A DNA stretch of 64,000 nt from Oscillospiraceae bacterium. GTDB taxonomy: Bacteria; Bacillota; Clostridia; Oscillospirales; Acutalibacteraceae. The notes beneath the pieces were generated by a model, which saw nothing but the letters and a program-made list of their open reading frames with translations, made no database searches and had not been told where the DNA came from. Below, piece after piece: positions 49,025 through 56,451 of the stretch. The stretch lies in assembly GCA_015066105.1 (NCBI GenBank), contig SVOY01000003.1, positions 62,001 through 126,000 of the forward strand, read 5' to 3'. Position 1 is the stretch's first letter, and the number at the start of each line of letters is the position of its first letter. A program made the translations under genes and the position numbers.

Positions 49025-49532
49025 CGTCAAAAATTCCTTTCAGGGGACGGATTTTGATTATGCCCTTTACAACATCAGTGTCAATTACAACGGGAGGGAT
49101 AGCGGGTATAAGGTACTCTCTCCCCTGCTTATCCGTAATGTGCCAGACATCGTTTGCGCCCGTCATGCTTACATCCGTAAGGGTGCCGTAGGTCCTGCCC
49201 TCATCATCGGCATCAATAACGGTACAGTCAATAAGCTCCTGAATGAAGTAGTGACCCTCGGGAAGCTTAGCCTCACTGCGCTTCATAAAAAGCACCTTTT
49301 CGCGATATTTTGAGGCTTCCTCTATAGTATCAATGCCCTCTGCCTTAAGAATAACCATATGGCCGTGAGGCTTGCATTTAACCTTAAGCGGCTTTTCTCC
49401 CTTACGGTCAAGATAAAGGGTTTTGAACTTGCTCATAAATTCGGGGCTGTCGCACCAGGGATTTACACGCATCTCTCCCCTTATTCCGTGAGTGCCCGTA
49501 ATTTTTCCTATTTCAAGAAAATCTTTTATCAT
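49014..49532 (-). CDS. rimM: 16S rRNA processing protein RimM
   Basis: 172 aa. N-terminal RimM barrel (EIGKITGTHGIRGEMRV, KVKCKPHGHMVILKAEGID) and C-terminal PRC barrel (YGTLTDVSMTGANDVWHI, YLIPAIPPVVIDTDV). Assists maturation of the 30S head. AGGGCGGGAG ribosome site. Upstream rpsP and a KH protein, often in the same operon, are not present here. Confidence 0.93.
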   Translation of the reverse strand: MIKDFLEIGKITGTHGIRGEMRVNPWCDSPEFMSKFKTLYLDRKGEKPLKVKCKPHGHMVILKAEGIDTIEEASKYREKVLFMKRSEAKLPEGHYFIQELIDCTVIDADDEGRTYGTLTDVSMTGANDVWHITDKQGREYLIPAIPPVVIDTDVVKGIIKIRPLKGIFDDED

Positions 49533-49668
49533 ATATATCTCCCGCCCTCGCCCTCAGACCGCAGGGTCTGACATCTCTTATAAAAAGGTGCAAGGGACTG
49601 CTTATTCGTATTTTAAAAATCAAATGGCTGCCTCTGACGAAACAGCCACTGACATTCGGTTTAATTGA

Positions 49669-49803
49669 TTACATATCAAGGGGAGGCACAACGAGGTCGT
49701 TTTCGCCCTCTGTCTTACCCTCGAGAATGTACTGAAGTAATACGTGAAGGTAGTTCCACATATCAATAAGAATTGCTTCGATTGTGTTTAAAAAATCTGC
49801 CAT
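49669..49803 (-). CDS. Small unknown protein, 44 aa
   Basis: A small frame with a perfect AAGGAGGAAATTGTT leader before the ATG at 49803. The product is an amphipathic helix (MADFLNTIEAILIDMWNYL) followed by an acidic tail (EGKTEGENDLVVPPLDM). A weak terminator stem lies after the stop (GGCTG/CAGCC near 49612-49655). Probably a real short protein; the helix may sit on the membrane. No family recognised. Confidence 0.6.
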   Translation of the reverse strand: MADFLNTIEAILIDMWNYLHVLLQYILEGKTEGENDLVVPPLDM

Positions 49804-49875
49804 AACAATTTCCTCCTTATTTATTTGAAATTATTATATACTAAAAAGTTAAAAAATTCAATAGAAATTTTACAA

Positions 49876-50361
49876 TCAGTCAAAAATTATATCCTCTGCC
49901 TTTGCGTTTGCGGCAAGCAGATAATTCTGCGGTGTCAGAAAAAGCTGTATTCCCAAAGCACCGCCACTTACAATTATTTCGCTATGTTCAAGGCACGAGG
50001 AATGGATAACCGTTTTAAACTGCTTTTTCATACCGATTGCAGTACATCCTCCTCTTATATAGCCCGTCACGTCCTTTATATCCTTTACATGCAGAAGCTC
50101 AACGCTTTTTTCACCTACGCTTTTTGCCGCTTTCTTCAGGTCAAGCTCCCTATGGACAGGAAGAACGAACACATAATGCTCCTTGCTTTTACCTATGGCG
50201 ACAAGGGTTTTGAAGCTTACATCGTAACTCTGCCCCAGCTTATCGGCAATATGCACGCCGTCAATGAATTCGTCGCAGAGATAGTAATTGGCCCTATAAG
50301 GGATTTTTCTTTTTTCAAGGATTCGCATAGCGTTGGTTTTTACCGCCTTTTCCTTTGCCAC
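49876..50361 (-). CDS. ybaK: YbaK/EbsC-family aminoacyl-tRNA deacylase
   Basis: 161 aa from a GTG at 50361 with AAAGGATG upstream. Family blocks: VSFKTLVAIGKSKEHYVFVLPVHRE, KSVELLHVKDIKDVTGY and GYIRGGCTAIGMKK with the conserved region around the catalytic Lys. Hydrolyses mischarged Cys-tRNA(Pro) in trans. Divergent to the rlmA-like gene. Confidence 0.88.
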   Translation of the reverse strand: MAKEKAVKTNAMRILEKRKIPYRANYYLCDEFIDGVHIADKLGQSYDVSFKTLVAIGKSKEHYVFVLPVHRELDLKKAAKSVGEKSVELLHVKDIKDVTGYIRGGCTAIGMKKQFKTVIHSSCLEHSEIIVSGGALGIQLFLTPQNYLLAANAKAEDIIFD

Positions 50362-50378
50362 AGTTTATCATCCTTTTA

Positions 50379-50407
50379 TTGACTTGAAGTCTGTTTTTCT
50401 GTATAAT
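50379..50407 (+). promoter_or_regulatory. Promoter of the rlmA-like gene
   Basis: TTGACT (50379-50384), 17-nt spacer, TATAAT (50402-50407). Confidence 0.7.
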
Positions 50408-50445
50408 AGCACAGTAAAAATTTTATTGCAAGGATAAGATGTAAA

Positions 50446-51252
50446 ATGATTAAGCTGATTTGTCCCGTATGCGGCAAAAGCCTTCAACAAAAAGACAGAA
50501 GCTTTGTTTGTGAAAACAGACACTGCTTTGATATAAGCAAAGAGGGATATGTAAATCTTCTTCACGGAAAAAACAAAAGCGGAAGCCTCATAGGTGATAA
50601 CCGTGACATGGCAAATGCAAGAAAACTTTTTCTTAACAAGGGATATTTTTCTGCCCTTTCAGACGGACTTGCAGATACCGTAAAGGAGCTTTCTCCCCCG
50701 CACCCCGTGCTTTGCGACATATGCTGCGGCGAGGGCTATTACAGTGAAAAGGTAAAAGACAGCATCGACTGTGAGCTTATTTCCTTTGATATTTCAAAGG
50801 AGATGCTCCGACTTTGCGCCAAGAGAAAAAAGAGCGACCTTTCCTTTGTTGCAAACGGCAACAGTATTCCCCTTGAAAGTGAAAGCGTTGACCTTGCCTT
50901 TCACCTTTTTGCACCCTTTAATGAAAGGGAGTTTTCACGCATTATCAGAAAGGGCGGCAAAATCATAACCGTTGTTGCAGGCGAAAACCACCTTTTTGAG
51001 CTTAAGGAAATTCTTTACGAAACGCCCTACAAAAACGACGAGGCACCGCCCGAAACAAGAAGCCTTATATTTAAAGAAAAGCGTAAATTCACCAAAAGGG
51101 TAAGCCTTGAAAGCAAAGAGGACATTGAGTCCCTTTTTAAAATGACTCCTTATTATTACCACACAAGTGACACAGACAAGGCAAAGCTTGAGCCTTATGA
51201 AAGACTTGAGGTTACGACGGAGTTTGCGGTTTATATTTATGAAAAGGTATAG
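50446..51252 (+). CDS. rlmA: 23S rRNA (guanine-N1)-methyltransferase, RlmA family
   Basis: 268 aa. N-terminal zinc finger (CPVCGK at 6-11, CENRHCFD) followed by KEGYVNLL, characteristic of RlmA. Rossmann SAM domain: VLCDICCGEGYYSEKV, FDISKEMLRLC, and FHLFAPFNEREFSRI. Methylates N1 of a guanine in helix 35 of 23S rRNA (G745 or G748 types); variants can alter tylosin sensitivity. Monocistronic with promoter and strong terminator. Confidence 0.88.
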   Translation: MIKLICPVCGKSLQQKDRSFVCENRHCFDISKEGYVNLLHGKNKSGSLIGDNRDMANARKLFLNKGYFSALSDGLADTVKELSPPHPVLCDICCGEGYYSEKVKDSIDCELISFDISKEMLRLCAKRKKSDLSFVANGNSIPLESESVDLAFHLFAPFNEREFSRIIRKGGKIITVVAGENHLFELKEILYETPYKNDEAPPETRSLIFKEKRKFTKRVSLESKEDIESLFKMTPYYYHTSDTDKAKLEPYERLEVTTEFAVYIYEKV

Positions 51253-51254
51253 TA

Positions 51255-51289
51255 AAAAGTCTGTCGGACAAGCCGACAGACTTTTTTTG
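51255..51289. terminator. Bidirectional terminator
   Basis: AGTCTGTCGG (51259-51268) and CCGACAGACT (51273-51282) with A- and T-runs on the two sides. It serves rlmA and the convergent LRR/FN3 gene. Confidence 0.8.
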
Positions 51290-53671
51290 TTATATTTCTG
51301 CTTCTACATACTGATATCCGGCAGGAAGCTTGAAAAGCTTATCGGGAACACTGGTGGTAAACTCTGTAACGCTTTGATTTACTATAATCGAGCCGTAATC
51401 AAGATCTATACGGACAAGTGTTGTTCCGTCAAAGTAATAGCTTTCGCTGTATCCGTCATAATTTGCCGTTTCACGGAATACTGTTTTACCGTCTATTCTG
51501 TCTTTTGCAGACTTGTATTTTGTGGGAATTTCCATGCTTTTAACTGACTCGATAGCTGCCGTACCGGTTTCCTTTTCGGGGAGCTGATAATCGTAAACAA
51601 CAGTATATACGCCGTACGCATCGTAAATGTAGTACCACTTTTCCTCAGCACCGATATATATCAATGTCATATCAGCCTCATCACTGTAATAATCGTCTGT
51701 TTTAACATAAAGATTATTGCCCTTGATAGCGGTTGTTGTTTCAACGCCGCCGAAAACGGTTGTGATGAGATAATTGCCCGACTTCATAGCCTTAAGGTAC
51801 CGGGGTGCTCTGTAGGTAATCTTTACACTCTTGGTTACCGCATCGCCCCAGACTGTACCGCCCGTAACCTTGATGCCTGCCTGCACCTTAAAGGTGTAGG
51901 TGTCACCGCCCTTAAGTTTTTTAAGCGTAACCTTTGTGGGCTTTGAATAGGTTTTGTAAAGCTTGTAATCGCCCTTGTTTACCTTGTAATAAACACGGTA
52001 GGTGTTGGCACCCTTAACCTCCTTCCAGGTAAGGGTTGCCGCACCCGGTGAACCCGATTTTACGGTAAGCGTTGTCTTACCGGGCTTTGTTGCGGCTGAA
52101 AACTGCTTGTAATCGCTCCACATTGTGCCGTCATTTGTTTTCTTGTAGGCTCTTACGGCATAGGTGCGCTTTTTAGCCTTGGGAAGGTCCTTAAGAGTAT
52201 AGGTTGTACCCTTTACGGATTTTACAAGGGTCTTCCAGGAGTCGCCGGATTTGTAATAAATTCTGTAGCCGTCAGCGCCGCGGGACTTGCTCCAGGTAAG
52301 CTTCACTGAGGTTGAGCCGCCCTTTGAGGTAATCTTTGAGGGAGCAGAAAGCTTTGTGGTAATTTCCTTTACGGATGAATATGCGCCGTAAATTGTGTCA
52401 CCGTCTTTTTTGTAGGCTCTTACCCTGAATTTATAGGTTGTGCCTGATTTGAGGCCTGTCAGCTTTACGCTATTGGCAGTAACGGTTTTTACGGTTTCAT
52501 ACTTTTTCGCGCCTGAGTTATACTTTTGTACCCTGTAGCCGTCCGCACCCGTAACCTTGCTCCATTTCAAAGTGACGGAGGCTTTGGTGGCAGTTGCAGT
52601 GAGCTTGGTTACCTTTGCAGGCTTAGTTGTTGTCTTCACTTCCGGTGAAAATGCGCCGTAAAGTGTTTCCTCACCTTTAACATAAGCTCTTACCTTATAT
52701 TTATATGAAGTGGCAGATTTAAGGCCTGTAAGCTTGATGCTTGTTTTTTCGGTTGTTTTATAGGGCTCATATTTTTTTGTTGATGAGTTGTACTTGTGCA
52801 GCTCATACCCGTGAGCACCGCTTACCGCCTTCCAGGAAATTGTGACAGTTGTTGTGGTTGCGGTAAATGAAGGCTTTTCAACGGCAGCCGGTGCAACAAG
52901 CTTTGTATAAACCGTGCGGCCGGCAAAAGCAGGCTTGAATTTTTCAGGAACAGTTGTACCGGCATAGTCAATTACAGCATTATTGTAGGCAAAAGCCATT
53001 TCGCCGATAGTTTCAACTGTAAGAGGAATACAAATTTTCCCAATACCTTTAACCTCATAAAAGGCATTATCCTCAATTGTTGTTACTTCAGCAGGAATAT
53101 CAAATTTTTCAGCTTTCTTACCTTGAGGGAATTTTACAAGAGTTTTGCCGTCAGCTGAATATACTACTCCGTCAACACTTTTGAGGAATGTGTTTCCAGG
53201 TGCAATATTAATATTTTCAAGTGATTGGCATCCCATAAGCACACCAATTGATTCAACATTTGAAGGCAGATTAAGAGTTCTAAATGCAGAACAATTTAAA
53301 ATCCCGGTACCGGGTATACGCTTGAGCTTACCCTCTTCAATAGTAACTGTTTCAAGCTTTTCACAGAAATAAATAGCATCTTGTTCAAAAATCTCTACAC
53401 TTCCGGGAATTGTGATGCTTACAACCTCAGCCTCAGTATGAAAAGCATATCGTCCGAGAGCCGTAACGGATTTACCGTCAATTTCAGACGGAATAACAGC
53501 ATCCTTATTACCTCCGTCATACGCTGTAATTTTTACAGTGTTGTCATTCTGTACAACATAAGTAAAATCTCCGCTTCTCTTTTCCTCAGCGGCAAAAGCT
53601 CCAAGGGTAAGCATACCTGTCAGAGCAAGCACCGCAAGCAACAAAGCAAATCTTTTGACTTTAGTGTTCAT
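51290..53671 (-). CDS. Secreted leucine-rich-repeat (BspA-like) protein with four FN3 domains
   Basis: 793 aa. Signal peptide 1-28 (ends GAFA). Residues about 35-265 are BspA/LRR_5-type repeats (IPSEIDGKSVTALGRYAF, ITIPGSVEIFEQDAI, IPAEVTTIEDNAFYEV). Four fibronectin type III domains follow at about 275-615, each with the W-x-(x)V-x-GA-x-GY-x(V/I)-x-YN pattern. The last 170 residues are a beta-rich domain of unknown type (TTAIKGNNLYVKTDDYY). No LPXTG or TM anchor. Likely an extracellular adhesin or scaffold in host or substrate contact. Promoter not clear. Confidence 0.8.
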   Translation of the reverse strand: MNTKVKRFALLLAVLALTGMLTLGAFAAEEKRSGDFTYVVQNDNTVKITAYDGGNKDAVIPSEIDGKSVTALGRYAFHTEAEVVSITIPGSVEIFEQDAIYFCEKLETVTIEEGKLKRIPGTGILNCSAFRTLNLPSNVESIGVLMGCQSLENINIAPGNTFLKSVDGVVYSADGKTLVKFPQGKKAEKFDIPAEVTTIEDNAFYEVKGIGKICIPLTVETIGEMAFAYNNAVIDYAGTTVPEKFKPAFAGRTVYTKLVAPAAVEKPSFTATTTTVTISWKAVSGAHGYELHKYNSSTKKYEPYKTTEKTSIKLTGLKSATSYKYKVRAYVKGEETLYGAFSPEVKTTTKPAKVTKLTATATKASVTLKWSKVTGADGYRVQKYNSGAKKYETVKTVTANSVKLTGLKSGTTYKFRVRAYKKDGDTIYGAYSSVKEITTKLSAPSKITSKGGSTSVKLTWSKSRGADGYRIYYKSGDSWKTLVKSVKGTTYTLKDLPKAKKRTYAVRAYKKTNDGTMWSDYKQFSAATKPGKTTLTVKSGSPGAATLTWKEVKGANTYRVYYKVNKGDYKLYKTYSKPTKVTLKKLKGGDTYTFKVQAGIKVTGGTVWGDAVTKSVKITYRAPRYLKAMKSGNYLITTVFGGVETTTAIKGNNLYVKTDDYYSDEADMTLIYIGAEEKWYYIYDAYGVYTVVYDYQLPEKETGTAAIESVKSMEIPTKYKSAKDRIDGKTVFRETANYDGYSESYYFDGTTLVRIDLDYGSIIVNQSVTEFTTSVPDKLFKLPAGYQYVEAEI

Positions 53672-53697
53672 TTTACTTCCTCACTTTCTTCACACGG

Positions 53698-54861
53698 TTA
53701 TACTATTAACATAAATCTGTTAATGAGTTTTTTTATAAAGGCGATAATTTTATAAATCAGTTCGCCCAAAGCAGTACCCTCCTGCTCAGGACCTTCAATT
53801 TCCATACTGTCCATTGCCGCAAGATCAGCAAACACCGTTACGCTTATGTAATCCCTTGGCGGATACTCATCACCGGAGTACTCTTCTACAAAGATAACAA
53901 CAGGAACACCTTCCATTACCTCTTCGATGTATCCCTTAAAGCCCATAACATCAGAACCCTTTTCTGCACTGATGTCTGTGGTGCATACAAATGTTGTTCC
54001 GTCTGACTTTGTAACGGTATATGTAACACTCTCCGGCTCAAAAGCGTCGCTTACCTTTACGCTGTCAATTTTAACATCTGCTATAGGATAAGGAATAAAC
54101 TCTATAGGAGCTTCAACAAGGGCGTCAATGTAATAAATCTCAAGTATGCCCGCCTCTTCGTTTATCCAATAATAGATTTCCTCACCGTCAAGCACCTCAT
54201 AAGAGTAATATTCGCCTTCCGCAATTTTAACTGTCTCCCTTTTAACGGAGCCGTCGGCATATACAATATCAAAAACAGCATCCTTAAGGAGAAGCTCTTC
54301 TTCAGTCTCACCCTGTTCATCGTTAATAATCGAATCTATTAAGCCTTTTTCCTCATAGCTTTCGGGAATACCTGAAACGGGAATAAGCTCTTTAATAATA
54401 CAGTCGACAAAGGTTATTTCCGTTTCACCGCTAATTTTATCAAGCTCAATATCAATACTGCTTAAGAGAACCGCGCTGTAATAAAGAGGGATAGTATTTT
54501 TTCCTTCCTTTACAGCCTTTTCATAATCGCGTATATCAATATAGACTTCAACATAGCATGTTCTCTTTTTATCCTGTGATGTACCCATCCCCCACTCACT
54601 GCAAGAAATAACCTCACCGGTGGATATTGTTATATCAGCTTTTACACCCACCTCATAAAAATAATAATCCTCTTCTGTAGCTTCGACTTCTTCAAGGATT
54701 CCTATGTAATCATCAATGTACCGTGCGGAAAGCACTTCCTTTTCGGTGATTTTCACATCGGTAATTTTATCAAACAGAGCAAAGCCCTGCACGGATACGA
54801 GAGGAATAATAAGCAGCACCGTTAAAATCAAGGCTGTTATTTTTTTTACTGTTTTCTTCAT
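53698..54861 (-). CDS. Secreted unknown protein, paralog A
   Basis: 387 aa. Signal peptide 1-28 almost identical at DNA level to that of the next gene. The mature part is beta-rich and acidic (GMGTSQDKKRTCYVEVYIDIRDY, SFVCTTDISAEKGSDVMGF). The C-terminus has EGPEQEGTALGELIYKI followed by a hydrophobic stretch (IAFIKKLINRFMLIV) that may be a membrane anchor or amphipathic helix. AGGAGG before the ATG. Shares its plan with the 54894 gene but only moderate identity outside the signal region. Function unknown. Confidence 0.65.
   Translation of the reverse strand: MKKTVKKITALILTVLLIIPLVSVQGFALFDKITDVKITEKEVLSARYIDDYIGILEEVEATEEDYYFYEVGVKADITISTGEVISCSEWGMGTSQDKKRTCYVEVYIDIRDYEKAVKEGKNTIPLYYSAVLLSSIDIELDKISGETEITFVDCIIKELIPVSGIPESYEEKGLIDSIINDEQGETEEELLLKDAVFDIVYADGSVKRETVKIAEGEYYSYEVLDGEEIYYWINEEAGILEIYYIDALVEAPIEFIPYPIADVKIDSVKVSDAFEPESVTYTVTKSDGTTFVCTTDISAEKGSDVMGFKGYIEEVMEGVPVVIFVEEYSGDEYPPRDYISVTVFADLAAMDSMEIEGPEQEGTALGELIYKIIAFIKKLINRFMLIV
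54746..54861 (-). repeat. Near-identical 116-bp block, copy 1 (signal peptide region)
   Basis: One mismatch in 116 nt against 55936-56051, covering the first 39 codons of both paralogs, while the remaining coding sequence is strongly diverged. Confidence 0.85.
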
Positions 54862-54893
54862 TGTTTTTTCCTCCTGTATTATTTATTATTTTT

Positions 54894-56051
54894 TTATACT
54901 ATCACAATAGGCAGTGACATAAATATTTTTTCAATAAGCTTTTTGATTTTGAAAAGTAATTCACCGAGTACAGTTGCCTCCTGCTCGGGGCCCTCAACGG
55001 TTTTGACAGCCGAAATATAGCTTTCAACCGAAACTTCCACATCCTTTATTTCTCTTACCGGATATTCGTCACCTTCCGATGAGATAACGGCAATTACAAT
55101 ATCAAAGCCCTCAAAGCTGTCAGAAGGATAAATTGAGGTGGTCATTCCCAGAATATCGGTAGTGACTGCTGCCTTGACGAATTCATATGTTCTTTTATAG
55201 GTTTTTCCGTTTGTTTTTGTTATTGTGTAGGTAAGGCTTTTTTCATTAAAATCATCGTCAAAGGTAACCTTGTTTATCTTTATACTCTTTATGGGAAAAT
55301 CCTTGATGTTAACCGAGGTGCGCATTTCATAATCGCAGAAGTATACCGTTGCATAAAGCTTACCGCTTTTGCTTTTCTCATAATCAACATCGGCAAATAT
55401 GTTTTGGCCGTCAAGAGTATACGAATCAATCATAACTGTTCCGGAGCTCTTTTTTACCTTAGCTTTTTTCTTTGCACCGTCTCCGTAGGTGATTTCAAAT
55501 GCTGTGCCCTCGATATCAGCAAGCAAATACATACCGTCAATATCATAAGCAGTAAGCTTACCCGAAGCAAGTGAGAGCTTTTTTACAAGCTTATCGGGAA
55601 AGGTTTTTTCAACATCGACATTCTTTGTGTCAAGGGTAATTCCGATACTGCTTGTGAGCGTAACGGTTGTATGAACCTTTACCTTGTTTGTACCTTTTTG
55701 ATAGGCCTCTTTACATTCGCGTATATCTACATAAGAATATAAAAGAACATTCCTTTTTTTATCCTTTGAGGTGCCGGCTCCGTTTTCGGTGCTGATAACC
55801 TCACCTGTTGAAAGGGTAACCTCTGCCTCACAAATAAGAATATACTGATAATACTCGTCAGAATCGGCACCGCCCAATTCCTCAATCCATTCAAATTCTT
55901 CTTCAATCTGCTTGCGACTGAATTTTTCAACCGAAGTGATTTTCACATCGGTAATTTTATCAAACAGAGCAAAGCCCTGCACGGATACGAGAGGAATGAT
56001 AAGCAGCACCGTTAAAATCAAGGCTGTTATTTTTTTTACTGTTTTCTTCAT
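54894..56051 (-). CDS. Secreted unknown protein, paralog B
   Basis: 385 aa from the ATG at 56051 (AAGGAGG 7 nt upstream; a longer frame would reach the promoter). Same signal peptide as paralog A, then GAGTSKDKKRNVLLYSYVDIREC and a C-terminal VEGPEQEATVLGELLFKI plus a hydrophobic tail (LIEKIFMSLPIVIV). The shared GPEQE-x-T-x-LGEL block just before the tail marks a small protein family of unknown role, probably tethered to the cell surface. 32 nt separate the two genes. Confidence 0.65.
   Translation of the reverse strand: MKKTVKKITALILTVLLIIPLVSVQGFALFDKITDVKITSVEKFSRKQIEEEFEWIEELGGADSDEYYQYILICEAEVTLSTGEVISTENGAGTSKDKKRNVLLYSYVDIRECKEAYQKGTNKVKVHTTVTLTSSIGITLDTKNVDVEKTFPDKLVKKLSLASGKLTAYDIDGMYLLADIEGTAFEITYGDGAKKKAKVKKSSGTVMIDSYTLDGQNIFADVDYEKSKSGKLYATVYFCDYEMRTSVNIKDFPIKSIKINKVTFDDDFNEKSLTYTITKTNGKTYKRTYEFVKAAVTTDILGMTTSIYPSDSFEGFDIVIAVISSEGDEYPVREIKDVEVSVESYISAVKTVEGPEQEATVLGELLFKIKKLIEKIFMSLPIVIV
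55936..56051 (-). repeat. Near-identical 116-bp block, copy 2 (signal peptide region)
   Basis: Partner of 54746-54861; identical except one base (AATGAT against AATAAT). Confidence 0.85.
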
Positions 56052-56451
56052 TGTTTTTCCTCCTTTTAATTTTTCTTTATAAATTAAGTATAGCATTTTC
56101 TGTTATATGTAACAATTAACAATATCTCCAATTTTCACCGTCCTTTTTTGACATATTAACCATTCCTTCGGATAAAACAAAAAGTGCGCCCCAAAGAGAC
56201 GCACAACAGAAAATGCATCTCATTTGCTGCGACACAAAATTGCTCAACATAGGAATGTTTAACAAGAGATACAATTTTCCCATAGTATCCCCTAAGTTGA
56301 TTTTATGCAATTTTATGTCGCAAATACATTTTACCACAAAACCGTTAAAAAAATCAATACAGAAACAAAAAAATCACGAACAAGAGATAATCTCCCTGTG
56401 TCCGTGATTGAATTTTTAAGTCTGCTTTTCAGCACCGCAAGCAAATCGGGC
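56052..56451. other. 400-nt intergenic stretch with promoter and two terminators
   Basis: Minus-strand promoter for the 56051 gene: TTGTTA (56110-56115), 17-nt spacer, TATACT (56087-56092). A minus-strand terminator at 56176-56208 (GTGCG/CGCAC stem, TTTTTGTTTT). A second at 56366-56409 (ATCACG/CGTGAT, T7) ends the 56452 glycosidase gene. A 54-codon frame from the ATG near 56280 crosses the first terminator and is probably not a gene. Confidence 0.55.

Noticed and set aside
56116..56337. Minus frame of 54-73 codons in the 56-kb intergenic region
   Set aside because: It runs through a clear terminator hairpin; a small peptide starting near 56280 remains conceivable but unsupported.
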